In this document: positions 25,901 to 36,081 of the stretch, in pieces
Layout of the letters: each line of letters opens with the position of its first letter
Numbering within the stretch: the first letter of the stretch is position 1
Assembly (NCBI RefSeq): GCF_014892515.1
Contig: NZ_JADBGR010000101.1
Coordinates: 82,500 to 146,499 of the forward strand
DNA: 64,000 bases
Direction: 5' to 3'
DNA from: Myceligenerans pegani
GTDB taxonomy: Bacteria > Actinomycetota > Actinomycetes > Actinomycetales > Cellulomonadaceae
Made by a program: the position numbers and the translations under genes
Notes under the pieces: model-generated
Told to the model about the DNA's origin: nothing
The model's database searches: none
What the model saw: the letters and a program-made list of their open reading frames with translations, nothing else

Positions 25901-26593
25901 TCAGTTCTCCTTGGTCGTGTCGGTGGATCCGTCGGCCTTGTCAGTGGAGCGGGACAGGCTGGCGTAGTAGTCACGGGCCCAGTCCCGCCGCACTCTGTCG
26001 ATGCTCCGGGGGACCTGGAACCGGTACAGCTCCTGCGCCAGGAGGCCGTAGTCGAACGCGATCGACTCCGACCGCATCTGCTTGACGATCCCTCGCAGGT
26101 GAACGGCGAGCTCTTGCAGCGTTGATGAGGTCACCAGCGCGTCGAACCGCCGCCGGACGGGTGAGCGGTCGCCGTCGCCTGTGGCCCGGCCCTGCTCGAG
26201 GCGACGCACGGCTGTCGCGAATCGCGCGCCGGCCTCGTGCATGTTGTCGGTGCCGCTCTGCTGGTGGACGGCGTACGTCGTCAGCGCGATGTGGATCGCC
26301 CACTCGGCCTTGGTGGGCTCGAGGATGCTTCCGCTGGTCGGGGCTTCCGGTGCGCCTTTGAACGTCGCATCCCAGATGCTCGCGTCGGCGCCGGGTTCCG
26401 TGTCGGCGGCCCGGCGGAGCCTTGCCAGGAGTGCGACGGCGCGGCTGCCGCGGGCGCCTGGCTCATTCCGGTTCTTCTGCAGTTCGGTGACGCGGCGCCG
26501 GACGAAGTCACCTACTTGCTTGTCCAGGTACTCGCGCTCAGCCGTTCCCGGTTCAGGGGGCGTTGCTGCAGTCTCATCGATCGTGTCGGTCAT
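25901..26593 (-). CDS. cse2: Cse2/CasB Cascade small subunit
   Basis: 230-residue helical small subunit that stabilises the R-loop. Family features are LLARLRRAADTEPGAD, EWAIHIALTTYAVHQQ and the C-terminal WARDYYASL. A variable N-terminal tail precedes the domain. It overlaps the cse1 stop by four bases. Confidence 0.93.
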   Translation of the reverse strand: MTDTIDETAATPPEPGTAEREYLDKQVGDFVRRRVTELQKNRNEPGARGSRAVALLARLRRAADTEPGADASIWDATFKGAPEAPTSGSILEPTKAEWAIHIALTTYAVHQQSGTDNMHEAGARFATAVRRLEQGRATGDGDRSPVRRRFDALVTSSTLQELAVHLRGIVKQMRSESIAFDYGLLAQELYRFQVPRSIDRVRRDWARDYYASLSRSTDKADGSTDTTKEN

Positions 26594-28257
26594 CGTGCTC
26601 CCTCCTTCGTCCTCATTTGTGCCATCGCCATGGGGAGCTGGTCAGCCAGACGCTTGCGGAACCAGGCTGTTGCCAAGCCCAGATCAACGTGCCGTCCGCG
26701 CACCTGACGCCCCACGAGTGCTGCCGGGCCTGCCTCCCCGGCCAGGTCATCGCTGATCTCCCGTACGACACGGTGCACCCTCATCTGCCAGCGAGTCTCC
26801 AGTTCGGTGATCTGCCTGCTGTCCGTCAGGCCGAGGAGCCACTTACGGAAGTGCGGTTCGAGTGCTGCGAAGGCGAGTTCCCGCGCACGGTCGCGCGGCC
26901 CGGTGGATTCGACATCACCACCAGCGCAGCGGTAGAGGTTCTCCGCGTACCGCGCCAGTTCCCTGGCCGCGTCCTCGGCCTGCGCGACGGCCCGCAGCGC
27001 GAGGTCCGCCAGGACGCCGTTGTCGTGAGCGACGAGCTCCGCCGGAAGTTCGAGGTGATCATCGATGATCTCGGCGATCGTCGAGTTGTTCGACCCGTAC
27101 TTGATGCCAACGGCCCGGACGCTGACATGGGTATCGGGCACGACCCGGCGAGACATGAGTTCACCGGCGAACGCCAGGACCTTGGGCGGTATGTCGCTGC
27201 GCGGCTCGCTGCTGGACAGCAGGCTCTGCAGGCCGCGCCACAGCGACCGCGACGGGTCGAGTTCGCGGGGCATGTGGACGTCGTACTTGAACTTCTTCGT
27301 CTGAGGATCCGAGAAGCGCCAGGCGGTCTGGAACTCGATCGTGAACCGGTTCTGCGGGGGGATCTTGTCCCCGTTGCAGAGCACTACCCCGCGGACCGCG
27401 TCGTCCCCGATCAATCGGATCCGCCGCGCTTGCCACGTGTACAGATCGACTGGCCCGATCGGTTCCCTGCCGTCGATGCCACCTTCCGGTGCGGAGGTCT
27501 GCGCGGGCCGTTCCCACGCTGGGAGGTCCGCCTCCCAGTCGACGTCGAGGTTGATGGTCTCCGGTTCCACGAGGTTGAGGGTGAGCGTCTCCTGCAGCGT
27601 CTTTCCCTTCAGGTAGAGGCCGCCGAGCTGTCCGGTCCAGCCGGTTCCGATCGGGAAGACCTTGCCCTGCTTGGCGCGCGGGTCGCCCTTGGCGGCTGCA
27701 CGAACGCCCGAGGTGTCATATGCCTGGGTGTGCACGAGCCAGCGCGCCGCTTCGGACCACGACATGCTCGTCACGCCGGTACCGGTCCTCATGGTCAGAA
27801 ACGGCTCGCCGTTGGGTACGTCGGCGATGATCATCCCGAGCCGGTCCATCCCGCCCTTCTCGTACTCCAGCCCGCCGGCCTGGAAGAACGGGGTCTCGGG
27901 GTGCCGCAGGTCGAACCGGTCATGCCATTCATCGAGGTAGTCCTCGACGTTGGCGACGACACGGGTCCAGTTTTCGCGGATGGCCCGCCAGTCCTCCAGA
28001 TCGCGGGGACGCCCGTCGGTCGTCAGTCCGTCCTCAGGGGCGATCGGCTCCTGTGCAGCCCTGCGCAGAATCGCGAGCAGCAGGCGCAGGATCGCAAACG
28101 ATTGCGTCGGCACCTCCCCCACGATGTCGCGTAGCTGGCCAGCTCGTCGGAACACGTCGGCCAGTGAGACCTCGCGATCGATTCCGTCCAGATCCAGGAC
28201 TCGGATCCACGGTTCGTTGACCAAGTCGAACGGCGTGTGCGGAGTATTGATGGTCAT
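26590..28257 (-). CDS. cse1: Cse1/Cas8e Cascade large subunit
   Basis: Recognises the PAM and recruits Cas3. 555 residues starting FDLVNEPWIRVLDLDG, the standard Cse1 opening, then VGEVPTQSFAILRLLLAILRRA and PFFQAGGLE. The C-terminal four-helix bundle is present. It overlaps the cas3 stop by four bases. Confidence 0.96.
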   Translation of the reverse strand: MTINTPHTPFDLVNEPWIRVLDLDGIDREVSLADVFRRAGQLRDIVGEVPTQSFAILRLLLAILRRAAQEPIAPEDGLTTDGRPRDLEDWRAIRENWTRVVANVEDYLDEWHDRFDLRHPETPFFQAGGLEYEKGGMDRLGMIIADVPNGEPFLTMRTGTGVTSMSWSEAARWLVHTQAYDTSGVRAAAKGDPRAKQGKVFPIGTGWTGQLGGLYLKGKTLQETLTLNLVEPETINLDVDWEADLPAWERPAQTSAPEGGIDGREPIGPVDLYTWQARRIRLIGDDAVRGVVLCNGDKIPPQNRFTIEFQTAWRFSDPQTKKFKYDVHMPRELDPSRSLWRGLQSLLSSSEPRSDIPPKVLAFAGELMSRRVVPDTHVSVRAVGIKYGSNNSTIAEIIDDHLELPAELVAHDNGVLADLALRAVAQAEDAARELARYAENLYRCAGGDVESTGPRDRARELAFAALEPHFRKWLLGLTDSRQITELETRWQMRVHRVVREISDDLAGEAGPAALVGRQVRGRHVDLGLATAWFRKRLADQLPMAMAQMRTKEGAR

Positions 28258-31200
28258 CGCTTGTCCTTGTTCTCCTTCCGCGCCTCGAGCCCGTCGCGCG
28301 AGTTGTAGGTAAAGACGTGGCCGGCCACGGGAATCGGCCGGCCATCGCGGCCGGTCTCCAGCGGAAGCACGAGCTGTCCTTTCAGCTCCGGGACCGACTG
28401 CCAGGGATGGTGGTAGTGCTTCTCAAGGGCGTTGAGCAGCGCCTCGCCGTTGTCCTCCTGTGTGACGTGGAGCGGCACCCGTACCGAGCAGCGCGCCAGC
28501 GCCAATGCGATCTCCGGCTCGTCGGCGAAGTCGGGAACGACCCACTGCCCGTCCAGCGGCGACGGGTTCGACGACGGGATCCGGTACCTGCCGTCTTGTG
28601 CCTCGACGAGGAGTACTTCGATGGAGTCCTGGGTGTCTCGGACGCGTGCTCTGCCGTCGCGTTCAGCTTCCCCGGCGTGATGTTCGAGGAGCCCGTCCAG
28701 CGTTGTGACCTGTCTCGGACTGGCCAGGAGGTAGGACCTCGCCCTGCCCTCCTGCTTCTGGCGTTCGCGCTGTGACGTCGCATCCGCCTTGGCGATGACG
28801 TCACGCCACTCGCCTCGGCCGGGGATCTGCCCGCCGTAGGCGCGCTCCACGAACGGGCCGAGGTCCTGCGGGATCCACACCACGCCGGTGCCTTCGAACA
28901 CCTCGTCGAGCACTGCGATCGAACGCAGCTGCGCTGCGGCGTCGTAGATCTTCGTGGCCTGCGTCGGCTTCGGCATGCCGATGTCGCGGTTCCAGTCGAC
29001 ACCGGTGATCACGCACCGCGGCCGGGCGAGACGTGCCGGGCGATGCGAGACGGGACGAGAATGGCGGTGCAGTCGGCCCATGCGCTGCAGCAGCAGGTCG
29101 ATCGGTGCGAGGTCGGTGACGAGGAAGTCGACGTCGATGTCGAGTGACTGTTCGGCGACCTGCGTTGCCACCACTACGCGCGCCCGGGGGCGCTCCCGTC
29201 GCCCGTCATCGACCTCCGTGGGTTCCCCGGGTGGTCCGAGTTCCCTGCGCAGTTCGTCGTCGTTGATCTGCCGGTCCATGGTGATGAACTGCGAGTGGTG
29301 GAGGCGCACGAGCCGCCGCGGATCGGCATCAGGATGCTGCGGGTCCAGGACCCGCGCCAGCAGTCTGGCCGCTTCGCGTGCTCGGCGGACGGTGTTGCGC
29401 AGCACGAGCGCACATCCGGTGGGCTCACCACGCCATGTCCCGTCTGCCTGCCGTTCAAGGCCGAGGGCTTCGGCGACCGTGGCCACGAGTTCTTCGGGGC
29501 CGTCTCCGATGCGTTCCAGGTCGATGGTGACCGACCGTCCCGAGGAGCCCACGCCGAGACGGTGCCGTACACCGGCCTTGTCGTATCCGATGAACGACGT
29601 CGGCTCGTCTGCCACGGCTACATCTCTCACCACGGCCTGCTTCGCCGGAGCAGGCGCCGACGTCGGCGATGCGGCTGTCAAGGACTCCGTCCGGCGACGG
29701 CGACGAGGTTGAACCGCACGGGGTGGGGTATCGCGTTGCGGAACCGGGGTGCTCGTGCGCGACTCGCGGCCCTTCCGGTAGGCCTGCACGAGTTCCTCGC
29801 GCAGCCCTGAGGGCAAGGTCGCGGACAAGGCGACGACCGGGATTCCGTATGCCCCGAACCACTCCAGGGCGCTGCTCAGGTACCGGTTCATGTAGGCGTC
29901 GTAGGAGTGGATCTCGTCAAGGACGACTACCTTGCGGGCCATCGCCAGGTGCCGCAGCACAACATGCCGGGCCTGCAGTGACGTGAACAGCCCCTGGTCG
30001 ATCGTGCCGACCACGAAGTCGGCGAGCACACCACGTTTCGGGTCCGAGAACCACCAGTTCACGTAGGCCTCGCCACGCAGTGCGTGGCTGTCGTGAGGAC
30101 GACGCGCAGCGACATCGTCCGCGTCATCGATGCCGGACGCGACGGCGTACTCCTCCCTGTCCGCCTTGCCGGCACGCAGCATCCGGAACACGGGATCAAG
30201 CCGCGACTTGCCGTGCGCCAGATAGACAGCGCGCTGCTCCGCCTCCTGCGCAACCAGTGGGGCGTCCGGGTCCGCTGCCGACACCGTTGAGGGCACCCGC
30301 GCAAGCCACTTCAAGAATCGGGCGAACATGGCATCACTCGTCGCCTGTGTCGGGAGCGCGACGAACACACCCGACGCGCCCGTCCTGGCTGCCAGGATCT
30401 CGGCGGCCAACAGCGCGGCTTCGGTCTTCCCGTCTCCGGTGGGAGCCTCAAGGATCAGCAACCCCGGCAGATCCATCGAACGTGCGCACTCCAGCGCCGC
30501 GGCCTGGAGCGGTCTCGCGACCGCACGCTGCGGGAGCTCGAACCGTTCCCGCAGCATCGTCGTCGCGTCCGAACCCTGGTCGAGAGCAGACCACGGCGCC
30601 GGGAACCTGAGCTTCCGCCACGCTGCCTCGAGACGCGCCCGGTCATCGAACCGCACGACGTCGTCCTCGATCGGGGCCTGGGGAAACAACCAGGTACTGC
30701 TCGCGATCCAGTCGGCAGCGATCACCAGGCCCGACAGCGTCATCAGCGCCGTCCCGGTCAGCCGCAGCGACGCCCACGACTCCAGGTGGGGAGTCAGGCC
30801 GTGCCGGGCGATCAGATCATTGAGGAGGGAGTCCTGAGTCTCCCGCCATGCATCCTCGCCAAGGAGTTCCCGCCGGCGCGCCGCCACGTCGACTTCCCGA
30901 GTACTCGACGGGACCCCGTAGTGCGCACCAATCACGGAACCAACCGCCCGATATGCCACGTCGTCCCAGCCGAAGCTTTCGCGCAGCCACCGCTGCACGA
31001 TCACCTGGCCCGCGCGCCCATGCGGCAGCTCGCTGTAGTTCGGAATCTCGACGGCGAGACCGATCGATTCACGCACACGCCGCGCAAGTTCCCCGTGTGA
31101 ATGGTCCGCGCCCGACACCTTCACCTGGAACGCCGGCGTGGCCTTGCCAACGTCATGAGCTCCCGCGACGAACACCAGCAGTGCACGCGCGGCGGCCTCT

Positions 31201-31406
31201 CCGTCAGGGAAGCCTTCACCGACGTCGTCGGCGGGCAGCGCATCGATCAGAACCCGCTTCAGCTGCGCTGGGAGCCATCGGTCCCACAGCCGACCCGCTA
31301 CCGCGGCGCTGTCCTCCATGTGCTGGATCAACGGCAACCAGGTCAAGACCCCATCAGCATCGACGCTGGTCTTGCCCCACAGCGAACTTGCGGCCCCTCG
31401 GGGCAT
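28254..31406 (-). CDS. cas3: Cas3 helicase-nuclease, type I-E
   Basis: Degrades target DNA after Cascade binding. 1050 residues: an N-terminal HD nuclease domain with GAHDVGKATPAF (HD near residues 84-85), then an SF2 helicase with Walker A APTGDGKTEAAL (near 320), VLDEIHSYDAYM (near 497), VALSATLPS, and motif VI in DLLLQRMGRLHRH. First gene of the eight-gene cas operon, which has overlaps at nearly every junction, so all components should be made from one message. Confidence 0.97.
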   Translation of the reverse strand: MPRGAASSLWGKTSVDADGVLTWLPLIQHMEDSAAVAGRLWDRWLPAQLKRVLIDALPADDVGEGFPDGEAAARALLVFVAGAHDVGKATPAFQVKVSGADHSHGELARRVRESIGLAVEIPNYSELPHGRAGQVIVQRWLRESFGWDDVAYRAVGSVIGAHYGVPSSTREVDVAARRRELLGEDAWRETQDSLLNDLIARHGLTPHLESWASLRLTGTALMTLSGLVIAADWIASSTWLFPQAPIEDDVVRFDDRARLEAAWRKLRFPAPWSALDQGSDATTMLRERFELPQRAVARPLQAAALECARSMDLPGLLILEAPTGDGKTEAALLAAEILAARTGASGVFVALPTQATSDAMFARFLKWLARVPSTVSAADPDAPLVAQEAEQRAVYLAHGKSRLDPVFRMLRAGKADREEYAVASGIDDADDVAARRPHDSHALRGEAYVNWWFSDPKRGVLADFVVGTIDQGLFTSLQARHVVLRHLAMARKVVVLDEIHSYDAYMNRYLSSALEWFGAYGIPVVALSATLPSGLREELVQAYRKGRESRTSTPVPQRDTPPRAVQPRRRRRTESLTAASPTSAPAPAKQAVVRDVAVADEPTSFIGYDKAGVRHRLGVGSSGRSVTIDLERIGDGPEELVATVAEALGLERQADGTWRGEPTGCALVLRNTVRRAREAARLLARVLDPQHPDADPRRLVRLHHSQFITMDRQINDDELRRELGPPGEPTEVDDGRRERPRARVVVATQVAEQSLDIDVDFLVTDLAPIDLLLQRMGRLHRHSRPVSHRPARLARPRCVITGVDWNRDIGMPKPTQATKIYDAAAQLRSIAVLDEVFEGTGVVWIPQDLGPFVERAYGGQIPGRGEWRDVIAKADATSQRERQKQEGRARSYLLASPRQVTTLDGLLEHHAGEAERDGRARVRDTQDSIEVLLVEAQDGRYRIPSSNPSPLDGQWVVPDFADEPEIALALARCSVRVPLHVTQEDNGEALLNALEKHYHHPWQSVPELKGQLVLPLETGRDGRPIPVAGHVFTYNSRDGLEARKENKDKR

Positions 31407-31541
31407 GTCAGTGTCTCCCGGTACGGTGTGCGCACGATCTGGACGTTTCGCTCAGGCGCAAGCATGAGATGCCATTCGAACCATGTCAAGATGCATGGCT
31501 AAGCTTCACCCCATCTCATACCACGTACGTAATATGAGTAC
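31407..31541 (-). promoter_or_regulatory. cas operon promoter region
   Basis: 135 bases between cas3 and the decayed end of array 2. On the minus strand TTGACA (31489-31484) and CATGCT (31466-31461) are 17 bases apart, giving a usable -35 but a poor -10. The palindromic TACGTACGTA lies nearby at 31525. No regulator gene is adjacent. Confidence 0.45.
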
Positions 31542-34068
31542 GCATCAACCCAGCGACGGCAGAGAGCACCCGGGCATGCGGCGCGAGCGCACAACGATCC
31601 GGGATCCCCCACGTCAGCGCGCACCGCAGAGCGACATCTTGGGCATGGGCGAGGTAGCTGGGCTCACCCCGACGTCGGCAGGGACTGCGGCCAGGGGTAG
31701 CCGCAAGTCTGAGGCCAGGAGGATCACCCCCGCGTCGGCGGGGACTGCTCCAAGATCGCCGCCGTCGTCGGCACGAGGCCGGGGTCACCCCCGCGTTGGC
31801 GGGGACTGCTGCGGCGGCCTGCCCTTCGGCGTAGGGGGCGTGGGGTCAGCCCCGCGTTGGCGGGGACTGCACCGGGCGTATCGAGCTACGCCGCAACATG
31901 CCGGGTCACCCCCGCGTTGGCGGGGACTGCCGAAAGCGACACCCTTCGACACCACCCCGACCAGGGTCACCCCCGCGTTGGCGGGGACTGCCACCCGGCG
32001 CTGTCGGACGGCGCGGTGCGGCTGGGGTCACCCCTGCGTTGGCGGGGACTGCAGGGCCACGCCGAGCGCGCCGGTCAGGCGGTCGGGGTCACCCCCGCGT
32101 TGGCGGGGACTGCTGCACCCACGCGATCCACTCGCCCCACTCGGGGGGGTCACCCCCGCGTTAGCGGGGACTGCTACCTGCCCGGAATGGAGGACGACGA
32201 ACCTCCGGGGTCACCCCCGCGTTGGCGGGGACTGCCTGCACCTCGCGGGTGAGGTTGGTCGCGTCGTTGGGGTCACCCCCGCGTTGGCGGGGACTGCTCG
32301 GCAGCTCGTAGGCCACACCACGCCGCGTCAGGGTCACCCCCGCGTTGGCGGGGACTGCCGGCCGATGCGGTCGGCGGCTCGTTCGCCCTGGGGGTCACCC
32401 CCGCGTTGGCGGGGACTGCGTCGCCTGAGAGGTTGAGTTCCGGGGAGTCGGCGGGGTCACCCCCGCGTTGGCGGGGACTGCGCGTGGCCGTGGGCGCACG
32501 TGCGCCCGCGCTCGGGGTCACCCCCGCGTTGGCGGGGACTGCTCGGCCTCGGCATCGGTGAGGACACGGTCGACCGGGTCACCCCCGCGTTGGCGGGGAC
32601 TGCCTGCTGGCCGAGGTCGGGCAGATGGACGCGAAGGGGTCACCCCCGCGTTGGCGGGGACTGCCCCGGATCGGACGTGGCCACGATCGGGCAGGGGGGG
32701 TCACCCCCGCGTTGGCGGGGACTGCACCCGAGTGAGTGACAGGCGCACACGAGCGGTGGGGTCACCCCCGCGTTGGCGGGGACTGCGGCCGCGCGGACGA
32801 CGGCGAGCCGGTCTCGGCGGGGTCACCCCCGCGTTGGCGGGGACTGCGAGGCTCGCTACTCGCCGGATCTGAGCGTGACGGGGTCACCCCCGCGTTGGCG
32901 GGGACTGCCCGGCTGGCGCGCGCAAGGTGCTGTACGCCGTGGGGTCACCCCCGCGTTGGCGGGGACTGCCCGTAGTCGGTGAGCAGGTCGACCAGGCGCG
33001 CGGGGTCACCCCCGCGTTGGCGGGGACTGCACCTGTCAGGACTGCCTCCCGGCAACGGCCGAAGGGTCACCCCCGCGTTGGCGGGGACTGCGGCCCCGCC
33101 ACTGGCGGGGCCCCTCCGTGTGTCAGGGTCACCCCCGCGTTGGCGGGGACTGCAGCAGCGGCGACACGTCGATGCGGCCCCAGGCGGGGTCACCCCCGCG
33201 TTGGCGGGGACTGCAGGTCGAGGGTGCGAACCTGGTCGGCCAGGGCGGGGTCACCCCCGCGTTGGCGGGGACTGCGACTGCATGCGCGACAACACCCGTC
33301 TCCACGACGGGTCACCCCCGCGTTGGCGGGGACTGCATCACTGTTGGAGGCGGTAGCGCTTGGATCGTCGGGTCACCCCCGCGTTGGCGGGGACTGCTGG
33401 ACGCGGTCACTGGGCATGTGCGTGACCATGGGGTCACCCCCGCGTTGGCGGGGACTGCGTCAGCGTCCAGGTCGCGGGCCCGGACTCGGTGGGGTCACCC
33501 CCGCGTTGGCGGGGACTGCGCGCACTGGTACCAGGTCTCTCGCGGTGCGGTGGGGTCACCCCCGCGTTGGCGGGGACTGCGCGGGGGCCGAGTTCGACGC
33601 CCGCATGACCGACGGGTCACCCCCGCGTTGGCGGGGACTGCCTGGAGTCCCGGCCGATCATGCTCGGCCACGACGGGTCACCCCCGCGTTGGCGGGGACT
33701 GCTGGGGGTCGGGCACCTTGATGTTCTGCGTCATGGGGTCACCCCCGCGTTGGCGGGGACTGCTGCATGTCCCCGACGGTGCCGGTGGTGCGGCCGGGGT
33801 CACCCCCGCGTTGGCGGGGACTGCGCTTGCGCGCGGCCGGCGTACAGGAACGTCTCGGGGTCACCCCCGCGTTGGCGGGGACTGCCTCTCGCTGTCGCCG
33901 GACGGCAGGATCCGCGCGGGGTCACCCCCGCGTTGGCGGGGACTGCAGGACGGTCCCGTCGACGCCGCCGGTCGAGCTGGGGTCACCCCCGCGTTGGCGG
34001 GGACTGCTGATCCTTCCCGACGTCGCCGAAGTGCTGAACGGGGTCACCCCCGCGTTGGCGGGGACTGC
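31542..34068 (-). CRISPR. type I-E CRISPR array 2 (42 repeats, 41 spacers)
   Basis: The main 28-base repeat begins GGGTCACC, has core CCCCCGCGTTGGCGGGG and ends GACTGC, differing from array 1 at the third base, one loop base and the last five. Spacing is mostly 61 bases (60-62). 38 repeats from 31782 are intact or have one change; 31661 and 31721 are hybrid or degenerate. Two more at 31542 and 31602 are strongly decayed and end AGCAC or CACCGC like array 1 repeats. The leader is at the 34069 side, so the array is read on the minus strand toward cas3. Confidence 0.97.
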
Positions 34069-34365
34069 ACTTGCTGACCTGGGACTATACCGAGCAAGCA
34101 CCGGTTCTACGTTCACTTTGATCGTAGAGTCGCTCGCATCGCTCCCCGGCATACCTCGGCACACGCGCACGTTTCGGCGTCCGACACGGCGTCGTCGTCG
34201 ACGACAGCGGGACGTCGGCGACAGTGGGACGTCGACGATCAGGACGACGATGCTGAGCCATCAGGAAACGAAGGGCTCAGGTGAGAGACGTACATCGTCT
34301 CTTGCCCCTCACTCACGTGGTTGGGAGACTTGGCCTGCGGAAACATCCGGTGGTGGAGGAGCGCG
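34069..34365. promoter_or_regulatory. leader of CRISPR array 2 and intergenic region
   Basis: The first 55 bases carry the same blocks as the array 1 leader (ACTTGCTGACC, ACTATA, CCGGTTCT, TTCACTTTG). The rest, up to the dioxygenase gene, has short GTCGTCGTCGACGAC and GGGACGTCG motifs but no gene that I can support. Minus-strand transcription of the array and plus-strand transcription of the cassette must both start here. Confidence 0.7.
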
Positions 34366-35049
34366 TTGAACGACCTGCGAGAGCAAGTGTCGATTGACGG
34401 CCTGGTGGTCCTGCCTCAGATCGATGAGGCCAAGTTTCTGCGGACCGCCCGGTCGCTGGGGACACCGCATCCCCATCCGGACGCCGAGAAGTCGGGCCGT
34501 ACGGTGATCCGCCCCGACGGCCGGGCGGGCGTGCCGGGGCTGGGGTTCACGTTCTCGAGCCTGACGCCGCACACAGACCGTTCTCGCCACGCACGCCCGC
34601 CGCGGTTCCTCGGGATCCACCTGGTGCATCAGGACGCCACGACGGGCGGGTTCCCTCGGTTCGTCGACCTGAACCTGGTGACGGCGAACCTCGAGGAGAA
34701 AGACCTGGATCGGCTGCGGTTGAAAGAGCGTGACGGTCCCGGCATGCTGCCAGTGCGCCTCGGGCGGGATGCTGGCTTCCGATACCGGGACGACGACGTA
34801 TGGGCGCTGGACGGCCCGGGGCCACTCGTCGGAGAATTCCGGCGTCGGATGGACCAGGCGACCCAGACGGTCGACTGGCTGCATAGCGGTGATGCCTACG
34901 TCGTGGACAACCACCGCTACGCACACGGCAGGACATCCATCGCCTCGCCGCAGCGCACCGCGGTGCGCATCCTGATCGACGCGACCGACACAGCCACGAG
35001 CGACGCCAGCCCGGCCAGCACCGACTCGGATACGGGAGTCTCCTCGTGA
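34366..35049 (+). CDS. TauD/TfdA-like Fe(II)/2-oxoglutarate dioxygenase
   Basis: 227 residues. The iron-binding HxD is in LTPHTDRSRHARPPRF (34562 onward) and the distal histidine with the oxoglutarate-binding arginine is in VVDNHRYAHGRTSI, the NxRxxHGR block of the TauD/clavaminate-synthase group. FSSLTPHTD and GFPRFVDLNLV fit the same fold. TTG 34366 follows GGAGGAG; an in-frame TTG at 34321 is an alternative. It opens a plus-strand cassette set between two CRISPR arrays and overlaps the next gene as GTGA. Substrate unknown. Confidence 0.78.
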   Translation: MNDLREQVSIDGLVVLPQIDEAKFLRTARSLGTPHPHPDAEKSGRTVIRPDGRAGVPGLGFTFSSLTPHTDRSRHARPPRFLGIHLVHQDATTGGFPRFVDLNLVTANLEEKDLDRLRLKERDGPGMLPVRLGRDAGFRYRDDDVWALDGPGPLVGEFRRRMDQATQTVDWLHSGDAYVVDNHRYAHGRTSIASPQRTAVRILIDATDTATSDASPASTDSDTGVSS

Positions 35050-36025
35050 CAACAACGCTGCCGGTCTGGACGAACCCGGACTTCGCCGAGGACATCCGCC
35101 GCACGACGCTACGTGAGCATGGTGTCAACGAGCTCCTCGCAGTGTTGCACGACGTGCGAACGATCTGGACGTGCGCTTCTCCTGCCTGTACGCCGTCCTG
35201 CAGCTCCTGCACCGTCAGGACCGCGACGTCGACTACGGCCGGCTGGTGGAGGAGTACGAGGACGAGTTCGGCGACAACCCCTACTTCCACACCTTCCGTG
35301 CCACCCGCCTGATCGGCGATCGCACCTCCGGCGCGAACCTCGCCCGTGCCCTGCGGCACAGCGAACGCGCCATCAAGGTGCTGGGCGATCGGGCGGGCGT
35401 GTGGCATCAGTACGCCGCGATCGCCGCCGACCTCGGCGAGGCCGAACCTGCCCGGCTCACCCCGGCGATTCTTGAACGTGCACTGGTGTGCGTGGAGAAC
35501 GCGATGAGCATGTCCAACCGAGACAACCCCAACTTCCACTTCACCCGCGCCCGGCTCCTGCAGTCCGACGGACAGATCGACGATGCCCTGTCCGAGGTCC
35601 AGATCGCTATCCACCGCCAGCGCACCGACGTCCCTGGCGACGAACGTCGCATCGCCCGCTTCGAAGGCTTGCGCACCCGGCTGCTCGTAGAACGTCAGGG
35701 CCACCGGCTCCTGCACGAGATCGGCCAAGCCCGGCGAGATCTCGACGGCTCCCGCTCCGACCAGGTCCAGCTGCTGGGCGTGCTGGCCGCCGTCATCGCG
35801 CTGATCACCGCGGCGGTCACGATCGCCACCCAGCTAACCGTGAACGAGGCGATCCCCCTGCTCATCGCCGCCACCGGTAGCGTCACGCTCGCGTTCTCCT
35901 GTTTGCTGTGGGCGGGAGGCATCGCCAAACCCGCACGCCTGATCCCCGGGTTCGTGCTCGGCACTCTCCTCATGCTCGCGGCGCTGCATCTGTCCGGTCA
36001 GATCGACCTGATCTGGTGGACCTGA
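35046..36025 (+). CDS. TPR-like protein with C-terminal membrane helices, frameshifted
   Basis: The GTG at 35046 overlaps the dioxygenase stop and reads TTTLPVWTNPDFAEDIRR to AVLHD. The frame then jumps near 35153: ANDLDVRFSCLYAVLQLLHRQ continues in another frame to 36025. One missing C (GACCGT to GACGT) would explain it. The body looks like helical repeats (NLARALRHSERAIKVLGDRAGVW, HFTRARLLQSDGQIDDALSEVQIAI), followed by about three membrane helices (LLGVLAAVIALITAAVTIAT and after). If the frameshift is real, a shortened protein could start at GTG 35171. No known family name comes to mind; a membrane-linked sensor or effector is possible. Confidence 0.6.
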
Positions 36026-36081
36026 CCCACCCGACTCGTCCGCCTCTACCCATCCGCCCTCCGACGACAGGCCCGCCCGGC

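Noticed and set aside
19796..34170. Open frames translating as SPPRRRGA or HPRVGG repeats
   Set aside because: They are translations of CRISPR repeats and spacers, not genes.
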